Positions 18,550 to 27,416 of a stretch of DNA of 55,287 nt are shown in pieces. Made by a program: the position numbers and the translations under genes. Under the pieces are notes generated by a model. That model did not search any database and was not told where the DNA came from. It was given only the letters and a program-made list of their open reading frames with translations. Numbering within the stretch: the first letter of the stretch is position 1; each line of letters begins with the position of its first letter. This stretch comes from Geobacteraceae bacterium (GTDB lineage: Bacteria > Desulfobacterota > Desulfuromonadia > Geobacterales > Geobacteraceae), in NCBI GenBank assembly GCA_024281055.1, contig JAMXLF010000102.1:1-55287 (forward strand). The letters run 5' to 3'.

Positions 18550-18702
18550 ATAGCAGCCGAAACCTGTCCGATGGCGTGCAGGTGCGGGGGACCCGATCAG
18601 GTGGGGCGAATTCTTGGCCGCAGGAAGTTGAGCGGTCCGAGACAGGATACTTTCAAATCCGAGCCCGTCAGCTAACCTCGTAGGCATGTGGAAGGGCTCG
18701 GA
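18550..18702 (+). ncRNA. c-di-AMP riboswitch (ydaO/yuaA class)
   Basis: The kup leader contains the strongly conserved ydaO signatures in the right order: GGGGGACCC near 18585, GGGGCGAA near 18603, and CCGTCAGCTAACCTCGTAGG near 18665. Long-range pairing is visible (CCTGTC near 18563 with GACAGG near 18641; CCGAGCCC near 18659 with GGGCTCGG near 18694). The class binds cyclic di-AMP. In other bacteria it often sits before K+ transporters and turns them off when c-di-AMP, and hence K+, is high. Exact 5' and 3' limits are approximate. Confidence 0.9.
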
Positions 18703-18716
18703 CACAGTGGATAAAA

Positions 18717-18747
18717 GCCGCCGGTCGTTTGCCGGCGGTTTTTTTTT
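18717..18747 (+). terminator. Riboswitch expression-platform terminator before kup
   Basis: A 7-bp GC stem (CCGCCGG / CCGGCGG, 7-base loop) is followed by nine T residues. It lies between the c-di-AMP aptamer and the kup start codon, so it must regulate kup rather than end an upstream gene. Ligand binding probably favours termination. Confidence 0.88.
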
Positions 18748-18770
18748 GTACAAATCACCACGGAGATGCC

Positions 18771-20744
18771 ATGACGAACAACGGAAACAGAAGCACTTTT
18801 CAGAAGATACGCCACGCGATCTTTGGTGCCCCCAAGCATCTGCACGACAAGCACCTCTTCCATACGATGTCGCTCATCCCGATCCTCGCCTGGGTGGGGC
18901 TGGGCGCCGACGGGCTCTCCTCCTCGGCCTACGGCCCGGAAGAGGCGTTCAAAGCGCTCGGCTCCCACACCTACCTGGCTGTGCTGCTGGGGCTGACAAC
19001 CGCCGTCACCGTCTTCATCATCTCTTACGCCTACTCGCGCATCATCGAGCACTTCCCCCATGGCGGCGGCGGGTACATCGTCGCCACCCACATGCTGGGA
19101 GAAAAGGCAGGCGTTGTTTCGGGGAGTGCGCTCCTGGTCGACTACGTCCTGACCATCACCGTTTCCATTGCCTCCTGTGTCGACGCGGTCTTCAGCTATC
19201 TCCCCCTGCAGTATCACCATCTGAAAGTCCCCTTCGCCTGTTTCCTCACCTTCATCCTCATCATCCTCAACATCCGGGGGGTGAAGGAATCGATCTCCGT
19301 GCTGGCACCGATTTTCGCCGTCTTCGTCATCACCCACATCGTAATGCTGGGCTACGGCGTCTGCATCCACACGGACCGGATGGTCCCCCTGGCCGGCGAC
19401 ATCCGGACCGGCCTCGGCCACGATCTCTCCACCATCGGGGCGTTCGGCATCATGATGCTCTTTCTCCGGGCCTACTCCCTGGGAGGCGGAACGTATACCG
19501 GGATCGAGGCGGTTTCCAACGGGCTGCAGATCATGCGGGAGCCACGGGTACAGACGGGCAAACGGACCATGATCTACATGGCGACGTCCCTCGCCTTCAC
19601 CGCCGGGGTCCTGTTCCTCTGCTACGCCCTTGTCGGCATCCGTCCGGTTGAGGGAAAAACCCTCAACTCCGTCCTGGCCGATGGGCTCTTCGGCGCCTGG
19701 CCGATGGGGAAGGCAATCGCCTTCATCACCATCTTCTCCGAGGGGGCACTTCTCCTGGTCGCTGCCCAGACGGGCTTTGTGGACGGCCCCCGTGTCATGG
19801 CCAACATGGCCGTGGACTCCTGGTTCCCCCATCGCTTCGCTGCCCTCTCCGAGCGGCTCACCATGCGCAACGGCGTGGTGCTGATGGGGGTCGCCTCCAT
19901 CGCGCTCCTTCTCTACACAAAGGGGTCGGTGGATGCCCTCATCGTCATGTACTCCATCAACGTCTTCGTCACCTTCTCCCTTTCGCAGCTGGGGATGTCC
20001 CGCTTCTTCATCCGGCGCAGGAAAGAGGACCCGCAGTGGATGCGCCACCTTTCGGTCCACCTGGTAGGACTGGCGCTCTGCGTCACCATCCTCGTCATCA
20101 CCACCTTCGAGAAGTTCACCGAAGGGGGATGGATGACGTTGCTCATCACCTCGGTGGTGATCGGCCTCTGCTACCTGATAAAGGGGCACTACGTCAAGGT
20201 GCGCAAGGGGATCGCCCAGCTCGACGAGACCCTCCTCGATTTCCCCACCAGCGGGCCGGTCAACAACGACCCGGTCAACCACAACGACCAGACCGCAATC
20301 CAGCTCGTTTCGGGGTACAGCGGCTTCGGTGTCCACACCCTCCTCTCCATCCTCACCACCTTTCCCAAGACGTACAAGAACGTCATCTTCGTCTCGGTGG
20401 CGGTGATCGATTCCGGGTCGTTCAAGGGGGCAGAGGAGATGAAGGCGCTGGAGGAATCGGTGCGCTACAGCCTGCAGAAATACGTCGACCTGGCCCGCCG
20501 GCTCGGCATTGCCGCCGACTACCGGATGGCGGTCGGCACTGATGTGCTGGAGAGCGCGACGGAGCTCTGCCATCAGCTGGCCGAGGTCTTTCCCCGCTCG
20601 ACGGTCTTCACCGGCCAGCTTACCTTCCGCCTGGAGAAGTTCTACCACAAGATGCTCCACAACGAGACCGCCTTCGCCATCCAGCGGCGGCTCCAGTGGA
20701 GCGGGATCACCAGCGTGATCCTGCCGATACGGGTGAGGGTGTGA
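18771..20744 (+). CDS. kup: KUP/HAK-family K+ uptake permease
   Basis: The 657-residue protein is a K+:H+ symport-type transporter of the cytoplasmic membrane. It begins after a short soluble stretch with GLGADGLSSSAYGPEEAF and contains about twelve hydrophobic helices, then a soluble C-terminal region of about 170 residues. This GADGLSSSAYGPEE pattern is that of the APC-superfamily KimA/Kup-like permeases; KimA (YdaO) of Bacillus is itself controlled by the same riboswitch class, so KimA is an alternative name. The ATG has GGAG eight bases upstream. A terminator follows. Confidence 0.85.
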   Translation: MTNNGNRSTFQKIRHAIFGAPKHLHDKHLFHTMSLIPILAWVGLGADGLSSSAYGPEEAFKALGSHTYLAVLLGLTTAVTVFIISYAYSRIIEHFPHGGGGYIVATHMLGEKAGVVSGSALLVDYVLTITVSIASCVDAVFSYLPLQYHHLKVPFACFLTFILIILNIRGVKESISVLAPIFAVFVITHIVMLGYGVCIHTDRMVPLAGDIRTGLGHDLSTIGAFGIMMLFLRAYSLGGGTYTGIEAVSNGLQIMREPRVQTGKRTMIYMATSLAFTAGVLFLCYALVGIRPVEGKTLNSVLADGLFGAWPMGKAIAFITIFSEGALLLVAAQTGFVDGPRVMANMAVDSWFPHRFAALSERLTMRNGVVLMGVASIALLLYTKGSVDALIVMYSINVFVTFSLSQLGMSRFFIRRRKEDPQWMRHLSVHLVGLALCVTILVITTFEKFTEGGWMTLLITSVVIGLCYLIKGHYVKVRKGIAQLDETLLDFPTSGPVNNDPVNHNDQTAIQLVSGYSGFGVHTLLSILTTFPKTYKNVIFVSVAVIDSGSFKGAEEMKALEESVRYSLQKYVDLARRLGIAADYRMAVGTDVLESATELCHQLAEVFPRSTVFTGQLTFRLEKFYHKMLHNETAFAIQRRLQWSGITSVILPIRVRV

Positions 20745-20782
20745 GGTACATGAGAAAAATGTGATTGAGTTTGAACGTGAAA

Positions 20783-20809
20783 GGCCGCCCCGCAGGGACG
20801 GCCTTTTTT
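20783..20809 (+). terminator. Terminator after the K+ permease gene
   Basis: GGCCGCCCC and GGGACGGCC pair around GCA with one mismatch, followed by TTTTTT. It lies about 40 bases beyond the permease stop codon and ends the rightward potassium block, before the convergent restriction genes. Confidence 0.85.
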
Positions 20810-20857
20810 CTTGTTCTTAAGAGCGGTTCTTTCGTCTTCTGCCGCGCGACCGAGCTA

Positions 20858-21595
20858 TTATAATCTCGCTGCCTCAGCAGCCACTCTTGCCGCAAATCCT
20901 GCAAAGAACGTCCTTATACTGGTCATCTCCGAAAGGTCTGAATACTTTCCTGTCTTCACCCCACCACGCGGCGAGACAAGCAACGCCGCCGCACTGTAAA
21001 GCTGTTCCTTCACCAGCTTCTTGCAAAGGATATTGTACCTTTCACTGTACGATGCCCCCAGAAACTCGGGAAACAGCGGGAAGTTCGGGGAACTGTCCCG
21101 GACCGGAAGCCGCGACTTCTCGCAATCCTCCAGCATCATCATCCACCCGACGAACGGCGCCGGGCTCTCCCCGAATGCCCCTTCACGGAACGCCACCCAG
21201 AAATCATGAGCCGTCCCGATGGCCTCTTCCGCCCGGTTGTTGAAGTTGTTCCCGAAAGACGGTCCGACTTGGCTCTTGAATTCAAGCGCCGCGACGAGCT
21301 TCCCTTCGTGCATCACCACCACGTCCCAGACCTTCGTCGGCCGGAAGTAGCCGGGGAGCGTCAGGAGCTTTCTCGCCACCTGTATCTGCGCGTCGGATAG
21401 ACCGTTCGCCGTTACCAATTGTCGCACGATGGCGAGGAAGCCGTCCATGTTCTTCCCGGCGGTGACGGAAGCACGTTCTCCCTGGTCAGCCTTTCCGCTC
21501 TCTATCTGCTTCTGGCGAGCCGTCTCCCGGTTTCCCCAGAAAGCGCGCACCGCTTCGCGGACGTTTTCATCGAATTTCGGCATCTTGATCGACAT
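20858..21595 (-). CDS. Type II restriction endonuclease, PaeR7I/XhoI family
   Basis: The 245-residue product closely resembles in length and motif order the PaeR7I family, which cuts CTCGAG. Early residues include AFWGNRE and AGKNMDGF, followed by PTKVWD and LEFKSQVG; the last carries a Glu-x-Lys pair expected of a PD-(D/E)xK nuclease core. The ATG lies one base after the methylase stop and its ribosome-binding GGGAG overlaps the end of that gene, so the two are translationally coupled. No truncation is seen. Sequence specificity is inferred from family membership. Confidence 0.88.
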   Translation of the reverse strand: MSIKMPKFDENVREAVRAFWGNRETARQKQIESGKADQGERASVTAGKNMDGFLAIVRQLVTANGLSDAQIQVARKLLTLPGYFRPTKVWDVVVMHEGKLVAALEFKSQVGPSFGNNFNNRAEEAIGTAHDFWVAFREGAFGESPAPFVGWMMMLEDCEKSRLPVRDSSPNFPLFPEFLGASYSERYNILCKKLVKEQLYSAAALLVSPRGGVKTGKYSDLSEMTSIRTFFAGFAARVAAEAARL

Positions 21596-21596
21596 A

Positions 21597-23303
21597 TCAG
21601 CTCCCATTTCCCCCGAGTGCGGCCCGCTCCTGCGCGTCCAAACCATACAGCTCGAACGTGACGCGGTTGCACTCCTCGGTGTCACCCCTCCGGGCGGCTT
21701 CCTTCAATCTGTCGCGCAGCTCCTTCGGCACGTCGTGCCAGCGAGGCAGCCTGATCCGCCGCAGGTACTGCGCCTGGTATCTGAGGTATCCTCCCCGCAT
21801 CTGGGTGGAGTAGACCCCCACGAACAGGCGGGCGATACCGGAGCGCAATACTGCCTGGAGCGCCCGCAGATCCCATTCCGATGAGGTGATGTAATAGAGG
21901 TTGTGATGAGGGTAGTACTTCCCGGTCTCGTAGACGACATTCGCCTCCCCCTTGATGTCGGGGATCAGCAGCTTCTTCTCGTGCACCAGCGCGGGATAGA
22001 TCCGGTCGATGGTCCTGTACCATGCAACGGGGTTCCGCCTCGCGCAGTTCCTCGCGGCAACCACAGCCCGCTTCGCCTCGAAGTACCTCTTCAGCCGCGG
22101 GTAACCGTCGAGATCGACGAGACTTCCATCGTCGTTGAACGGGTTTATCACCCCAAGCCCCTGCCATTTTACCGAGCCGGAGACGATGTCCTTGGTCGTC
22201 ACGAGCGGAAGCTTGCGGTCCGGCTCCACGTCAAGATCGTCAAACTTCCCGACGAAAGCCTTGTCCGCGCCGGTAGCTACCCCGATCCCCACCTTGCATC
22301 CCGCCTCTTCCAGGAACGGAAACCGCGCTTCAAGCCTCCGCACGATGTTCAACTGGTCGAGTGAGTCGAGAATCCACGGCTCGCTGCCGTTGACGACGTT
22401 TCCCACCTCCAGAACCGGGACAGGCGAGTGATCCTTCCCTCCGGCCAGTGCTGCGGCGAGCTTGGCAAGCATTGGGGCCTCGACCTTTGGCCGGTGGGCA
22501 ATCCGGGTCTTTCCCCCTCGTTCCTTGGAGACAACGAAGATAGCCGGGTAGGCGGTGACGTCGGCCATGAACGCCTGGGTGTCGACCATGTCGACGTAAA
22601 ACCGCAGGTGGTATTCCCTGGCAACCAGTGCCCGCAAGGGACCGCCGTACTTGTTCTTCATCCACCGGTCGGAACAGATGAAGGCGAGCACGGCCCCGTC
22701 TTTCAGGAGATTCAGACCCCGTTCGATGAAAGGGATATAGAGGTCGGCGCGGTCATAAATGGTCTCGTACCGGGAGCGATATTCGGCCATCAGCCGGTCA
22801 GGGACCAGCTCCTGCCTGACGTACGGCGGGTTGCCGACGACGAAATCGAAGCGGGTCCGGATGTCGGCGAGGAGGAAGTCGTCATTCCTGAGCCAGGCAC
22901 CGAGGAGGGAACGGGTCTGCTCAAGGTCGAAGCCTTTTCCCGCAAGCACGTCCGTCAGCCGCGCAACCGCCTCCGCAGCTGCACCGGGGTCGATCTCGAT
23001 GCCGACGATGGCGTTTCGCAGCTCTTCGACCGCGGTTGCAGGCGTGCCGGTCCGAAGGTACGCATGCAGGAGCCGTTCAACTGCCCGAACGAGGAAATCG
23101 CCGTTTCCGAAGGAAGGCTCCAGAAGGCTGTAATGATGGAGTGGCTTTTCGGGAAGGTATCCCGCCAGATCCAGGATGAAATCGACCGTCTCCGGGCGGG
23201 TGTACACGGCCCCGCGCTCTTTCCCGGAGGAGAGGTGCTCTCCTGCATGGGAATCGTGAGGGTTCCACAGGGCAAGTTGTTCAAAAACGCTCGTTTCGTG
23301 CAT
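21597..23303 (-). CDS. Type II DNA adenine-N6 methyltransferase partner (M.PaeR7I-like)
   Basis: The 568-residue enzyme has methylase motif I as [12 protein letters not shown] (60-71), the acidic GIEIDPGA motif near 101, and the catalytic NPPY (158-161), followed by a long target-recognition region. This places it with Eco57I/PaeR7I-type adenine methylases. It protects host DNA from the endonuclease encoded immediately downstream. The ribosome-binding sequence is weak. Upstream is phoR in the same direction. The pair occupies a compact block with ordinary GC, so it may be a long-established acquisition. Confidence 0.9.
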   Translation of the reverse strand: MHETSVFEQLALWNPHDSHAGEHLSSGKERGAVYTRPETVDFILDLAGYLPEKPLHHYSLLEPSFGNGDFLVRAVERLLHAYLRTGTPATAVEELRNAIVGIEIDPGAAAEAVARLTDVLAGKGFDLEQTRSLLGAWLRNDDFLLADIRTRFDFVVGNPPYVRQELVPDRLMAEYRSRYETIYDRADLYIPFIERGLNLLKDGAVLAFICSDRWMKNKYGGPLRALVAREYHLRFYVDMVDTQAFMADVTAYPAIFVVSKERGGKTRIAHRPKVEAPMLAKLAAALAGGKDHSPVPVLEVGNVVNGSEPWILDSLDQLNIVRRLEARFPFLEEAGCKVGIGVATGADKAFVGKFDDLDVEPDRKLPLVTTKDIVSGSVKWQGLGVINPFNDDGSLVDLDGYPRLKRYFEAKRAVVAARNCARRNPVAWYRTIDRIYPALVHEKKLLIPDIKGEANVVYETGKYYPHHNLYYITSSEWDLRALQAVLRSGIARLFVGVYSTQMRGGYLRYQAQYLRRIRLPRWHDVPKELRDRLKEAARRGDTEECNRVTFELYGLDAQERAALGGNGS

Positions 23304-23425
23304 AGTCGGCCAGCCGTTGGAATTTCCGGTATGGTAGCCGCAGGGGACGTTAATTGCAATGTTTTTGAGGGGAGGACGTGGAAAGTCTCAGGAGTGATGA
23401 TCTGCTGTCTGAAAATAGTGTAGCG

Positions 23426-25192
23426 TCAGGCCTTCCTGAGGGTGAAGGAGAAGGTCGACCCCTTCTCCGGCGTGCTCTCCACGGCGACAGTGCCGCCGTG
23501 GAGCTGGACGATGTGCTTGACGATGGCAAGGCCGAGGCCGGTTCCGCACTGCTCGCGGCTGCGCGCCGCATCCACCCGGTAGAACCGCTCGAATATCCGC
23601 GGCAGGTCTTTGGGCGGGATGCCGACCCCGGTGTCGGTGACCGCTACCTGCACCATCGCTCCCTCCTCCCGCGCCGCGATGGTGACCCGTCCCCCCTCGG
23701 GGGTATACTTGATGGCATTATCGAGGAGGTTCACCAGCACCTGCTCAAGCCGGCCCCGGTCGCCCAGGACCCACGGCACCGCGTCGATGCCCGTCCGGTC
23801 GATGGCAATCCCCCTGGCGCGGGCCTTTTCTTCGAGAAGCACGCAGGCGTGCCTGACCGGGCCGTCGATGGCAAGCGGCGCCGGGTGCAGCGGAACCGCC
23901 CCCGATTCCAGCTCGGAGAGGACGAGGAGGTCGCCCACAAGGGCGGTGAGCCGATCGGCATGGCGATGGATCTTTTCGAGGAATGCGGCAGCACGGGCGG
24001 GATCCTTCGCCAGGGTGCCGGCGAGAAGGGTCTCGGCGTACCCCTTGATCACCGTCACCGGGGTGCGCAGTTCGTGGGAGACGTTTGCCACGAAGTCGCG
24101 GCGCACAGTTTCCAGCCGCTTCAGGTCGGTGATGTCGTGGAAGACCGCCACCACCCCCTGGAGCCTTCCCTGGTCGAGAAGCGGCACCCAGTGGGTAAGG
24201 GCCGTCGTCTCCCCTGCCAGGGGGAGGGTGAGCTCCCCGAGCCGTTCCCCCTTCGTCTCCACGACCTTCCGGTATGCCTCGTGCAGCGAGGGATGGCGGG
24301 TGATCTCGATGAGCGGCCTCCCTTCCACTTCCTCCTGAAGGGCGAAGAGCGCACGGAAGGCCGGATTGACGAGTGTGACGACACCGGCGGTGTCGGTCAC
24401 CATCACCCCTTCCCCCATGCCGCGGAGAATAGCGTCAAGGCGGCTCTTTTCGGCGGCGAGTCGCTCCATCTGCCCTTCGATGCGGCCGGTCATCTCGTTC
24501 ATGACCCGGCCCAAGTCCCCCAGCTCATCCCGGCTGGTGACCGGGAGCCGTCGGCTGAAGTCACCCCGGCCGATGCGCAGGGCGTTGACGGTCATGGTCC
24601 GCAGGGTACGGGAGGTGACATTGGAAAGGATATAGCTGAGGACAAGGGAGAAGAGCGCCGCCACCGCCAGGGCAACACCGAGGATGGCGTGCAGGCTCCC
24701 CGTTGTCCGGCTCACGGCCGTGAGGGGAAGGGCCAGCCGCAGAATGCCATGGACCTCAGGAGTGCTCCTGAAGGGCACAGCCACATACAGCATGTCGGTG
24801 TGAAGGGTGGCCGAATAGCGGATCGCGCTCCCGTTGCCGGTTTTCAACGCCTCCTGCACTTCCGGGCGCTGCAGGTGGTTTTCCAGCCCCCCCAGGGCGG
24901 CGGGCGCCACTTCGGAATCGCCCACCACCTCGCCGGTGCTTGTTACGATGGTGATGCGGGCGCTGATCTTCTGACCGATGGCAGCGGCCACGGCGGGGGC
25001 ATCGCGGTGCGGTTCCCGGATTTCCTTCGTCATGAGGGAAGCCAGACCCGCTTCGTTGAGAAGGTTTCCCCTGATCCCGGCCACGAGGTAATTCTCAAGG
25101 GTGTGGTTGAGATAGACGGAGAGCGTCCCTCCCACCAGGAGGAGCAGGAGGAGGTACGAGCCCATCAGCTTCCAGCGTATCGTGAATTTCAT
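23426..25192 (-). CDS. phoR: PhoR-type sensor histidine kinase
   Basis: The 588-residue kinase has two membrane helices (about 11-28 and 166-189) enclosing a periplasmic sensor of about 135 residues, then HAMP (190-240), PAS (250-355), HisKA with His373 in NVSHELRTP, and HATPase (NLLDNAIKYTP, GTGLGLAIVKH). This is the PhoR/ResE/WalK layout, and PhoR is chosen because the regulator upstream is PhoB-like. The frame stays open further upstream, but the ATG at MKFTIRW falls inside the 120-bp gap after phoB and starts the membrane helix sensibly. Confidence 0.85.
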   Translation of the reverse strand: MKFTIRWKLMGSYLLLLLLVGGTLSVYLNHTLENYLVAGIRGNLLNEAGLASLMTKEIREPHRDAPAVAAAIGQKISARITIVTSTGEVVGDSEVAPAALGGLENHLQRPEVQEALKTGNGSAIRYSATLHTDMLYVAVPFRSTPEVHGILRLALPLTAVSRTTGSLHAILGVALAVAALFSLVLSYILSNVTSRTLRTMTVNALRIGRGDFSRRLPVTSRDELGDLGRVMNEMTGRIEGQMERLAAEKSRLDAILRGMGEGVMVTDTAGVVTLVNPAFRALFALQEEVEGRPLIEITRHPSLHEAYRKVVETKGERLGELTLPLAGETTALTHWVPLLDQGRLQGVVAVFHDITDLKRLETVRRDFVANVSHELRTPVTVIKGYAETLLAGTLAKDPARAAAFLEKIHRHADRLTALVGDLLVLSELESGAVPLHPAPLAIDGPVRHACVLLEEKARARGIAIDRTGIDAVPWVLGDRGRLEQVLVNLLDNAIKYTPEGGRVTIAAREEGAMVQVAVTDTGVGIPPKDLPRIFERFYRVDAARSREQCGTGLGLAIVKHIVQLHGGTVAVESTPEKGSTFSFTLRKA

Positions 25193-25260
25193 CGCCGATC
25201 CACTTCTTTTGCAGTTGCTTTTCCGCGGACGCGAAAAATCCAGACGCACGGTTTGCCCAT

Positions 25261-25941
25261 CTATTCCGCCTCCAGTTTGTAGCCGAACCCCCGCACCGTT
25301 TTTATCAACTCCCCCGCCTCGCCCAGCTTGGTGCGGAGGCGCGTGATGTGGGTGTCGACGGTGCGGGTATCGCCCACATAGGCGAACCCCCAGACGTCCT
25401 TCAGGAGACGTTCCCGGCTCTGCAGCCGCCCCTGGCGCTCGGCAAGGGTGAGGAGGAGCTTGAACTCGGTGGTGGTGAGGGTGACCGCCTCGTCGCCGAC
25501 GGTCACCTCGTGCCGCTCGGTGTCGATCACCAGCGGGCCGATCCGTAGAATCGTGCCGGCAGGCCTTTCGGGACCTGTGCGGCGGAGCACCGCCTGGACC
25601 CGGAGCATCAACTCCCGCGTGGAAAATGGCTTCACCACGTAGTCGTCGGCCCCCACCTCGAAGCCGACCACCCGGTCGATCTCCTCCCCCTTTGCCGTCA
25701 CCATGATGATGGGGATGGCGGCGGTCTTCTCCCGGCTCTTGAGGAGGCGGCACACCTCGGTCCCCATGATTCCGGGGAGCATGAGGTCGAGGATGATGAG
25801 GTCGGGGGGATCGGCCAGGGCGCTGTCGAGGCCGCTCCGACCGTCGAGGGCGACGACGGGGCAGAACCCCTCCCGCTCCAGGTTGAAGGCGATGAGGTCG
25901 GCCAGGTCCTGCTCGTCTTCGATGATGAGTACTTTTTTCAT
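25261..25941 (-). CDS. phoB: PhoB-type phosphate regulon response regulator
   Basis: The 226-residue regulator has a receiver domain with Glu/Asp cluster IIEDEQD near 6-12, phosphoacceptor Asp52 in IILDLMLPG, and Lys in VKPFSTREL, then an OmpR-type winged helix ending GFGYKLEAE. It is the likely partner of the phoR product downstream and the candidate activator of pstS 24 kb away. The start at MKKVLII is preferred over an ATG ten codons upstream, which has no ribosome-binding sequence. Confidence 0.85.
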   Translation of the reverse strand: MKKVLIIEDEQDLADLIAFNLEREGFCPVVALDGRSGLDSALADPPDLIILDLMLPGIMGTEVCRLLKSREKTAAIPIIMVTAKGEEIDRVVGFEVGADDYVVKPFSTRELMLRVQAVLRRTGPERPAGTILRIGPLVIDTERHEVTVGDEAVTLTTTEFKLLLTLAERQGRLQSRERLLKDVWGFAYVGDTRTVDTHITRLRTKLGEAGELIKTVRGFGYKLEAE

Positions 25942-25973
25942 GACGTTACCCACTGCATATGGCATTTTCATTA

Positions 25974-25998
25974 TTGTAATACCATATGAATGTTACAA
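25974..25998 (-). promoter_or_regulatory. TTGTAA/TTACAA inverted repeat upstream of phoB
   Basis: TTGTAA (25974-25979) and TTACAA (25993-25998) form an inverted repeat 33-57 bases before the phoB start. The GTAAC-type bases recall the Pho-box-like repeat of pstS, but in inverted rather than direct orientation. It may be an autoregulatory site or part of the promoter. Confidence 0.3.
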
Positions 25999-26040
25999 CA
26001 ATGTGCCAAATGTTGGATGGCGAAAAAATTCTTCCCATAG

Positions 26041-26066
26041 AAAAAGGCCTGCACGCGGCAGGCCTC
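26041..26066 (-). terminator. Terminator of the rdgC-like gene
   Basis: On the minus strand GGCCTGC CGCGT GCAGGCC is followed by TTTTT. It lies 39 bases past the stop codon of the RdgC-like gene. Confidence 0.85.
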
Positions 26067-26104
26067 CATAGTATCCGGTAAGGGCGAGGAAGTGCAGACC
26101 CGCA

Positions 26105-27271
26105 TCATTCCGTGGCCAGCCACGCCCCGATCTTGCGCATCTCACCGTCCCATTCGCCGCCGAGACGGGCCGAGAGGAAGGCGGCGAAGAGGCTGTCGAA
26201 GAGCTGCAGCCCCTGCTCCAGGACGCTCATCCGCTCGAAGAAGACCGCCTCCCGCTCGCCCTGCTCGTCCACCGTGTTGTCCTTCTCCTCCGTCACCTTC
26301 GGGGACTTGAACGAGGCGAAGTGGAACGTCTCCCCCTTGAGGGTCATCTTCCAGAGAAGGTCGTCCTTCTCCAGGTAGAGGGCCGCCTCGTTGATCTGCT
26401 TGCCATAGTGCAGGGCGGTGAGGACCTCGCTGAACTGGTCCTGGGGACCCGCCACGGTGATTTTCTGCACGCCGTTCTCCCCTGCGCTGCAGAGTACCAG
26501 GCGGTCGTCGAGATAGGCCACGAACGGCTCGTTGTCGCCCGCCGGGCCTGGGTGGTTGACCCGGTACTGGGAAGACTCGTTCATGGTGCGGTACATGAGC
26601 CAGAGGAGGAAATCCCAGCCGAGCCAGCGGTTGCTCCCAATCAGGTCGAGGACCGCGTCGGAGGTGGCCCGGTTGGCCTTGGCGAGTTCGGGCTGCAGCG
26701 GTTCCTCAAGCACCCGCTCGGCGCGGGCGAAGGGATGGACGGCCACCAGGCGCAGTCCCGGAAAGGTTTTCTTGAAATGGGTTTCGAAGGTCTCCACCAT
26801 GGCCTGGCCGAGAGAGGTGAAGGAGAGGAGGCCGCTGCGGGTATCCCAGACCGCGTCGCAGACCGCCGGTACCGGCAGGGTCCGGGCCAGCAGTCCCAGC
26901 CGGACCCGTTCCCGCAGCTCTTCCTTTTTCTGCTTTGGCACCCAGCGCAGTCCCGGGTTGGCGGCGAGGAACTCCTGCTCGGCCTCTTGGTAGTGGGCCT
27001 TGAGCAGGGCCGCCGGAAGGCGGCGCTTGTCCTGGCGCAGGCTGAACGCCAGGTAGTGGTCGTGCCAGAAGTCCGCCGGCACGGCGAAGCTGCTCTCCCG
27101 GTGGTTGTCCAGGTGGACCCAGCCGACGGAGAGCTCGGCCGCCCCTTCGTCGATGGGGGTGAACCCGTGACGCGCAAGGTTTTCGGATGCCCAGGAATAA
27201 AGATCAATGGCGGGAAAGTCCCCGACCACCATGAACTGGCAGATGCTGACGGTATTGGAGAGAATGCCCAT
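26105..27271 (-). CDS. rdgC: RdgC-like recombination-associated protein
   Basis: The 388-residue soluble protein starts MGILSNTVSICQF and matches in overall pattern the long RdgC-like proteins annotated in Geobacter. RdgC of gammaproteobacteria is a ring-shaped DNA-binding protein of about 300 residues that modulates RecA; this one is longer and diverged, with a Lys/Glu-rich middle (KQKKEELRER) and a C-terminal acidic helix. No enzymatic motif is visible. GAGGAG lies 6 bases before the chosen ATG. It is monocistronic. Family assignment is from remembered resemblance, so moderate. Confidence 0.6.
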   Translation of the reverse strand: MGILSNTVSICQFMVVGDFPAIDLYSWASENLARHGFTPIDEGAAELSVGWVHLDNHRESSFAVPADFWHDHYLAFSLRQDKRRLPAALLKAHYQEAEQEFLAANPGLRWVPKQKKEELRERVRLGLLARTLPVPAVCDAVWDTRSGLLSFTSLGQAMVETFETHFKKTFPGLRLVAVHPFARAERVLEEPLQPELAKANRATSDAVLDLIGSNRWLGWDFLLWLMYRTMNESSQYRVNHPGPAGDNEPFVAYLDDRLVLCSAGENGVQKITVAGPQDQFSEVLTALHYGKQINEAALYLEKDDLLWKMTLKGETFHFASFKSPKVTEEKDNTVDEQGEREAVFFERMSVLEQGLQLFDSLFAAFLSARLGGEWDGEMRKIGAWLATE

Positions 27272-27416
27272 AGTGTGCTCCTCCTCGAAAATTTCGGAAG
27301 GTACAGGGATACACTTTTTCGGAGGAGGGGGCAAGCAAATTCAAGCGGCTGCCGACGGGGTCAAGACCGGCGGGAACCTGCGCCGTGCTGAGTGAAAAGA
27401 TTGAACTCCGCGTCAC

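Noticed and set aside
18672-20660. Very long open frame on the minus strand opposite the K+ permease
   Set aside because: It mirrors a real gene that has a ribosome-binding site, riboswitch and family motifs. Its translation is His/Asp/Gly-rich and shows no domain, as expected of an antisense frame in GC-rich DNA.
25193-25260. Extending phoR upstream through the gap to phoB
   Set aside because: The frame is open, but the added residues are Arg/Gly/Pro-rich, overlap phoB and would bury the membrane helix. The ATG at MKFTIRW gives a normal PhoR.
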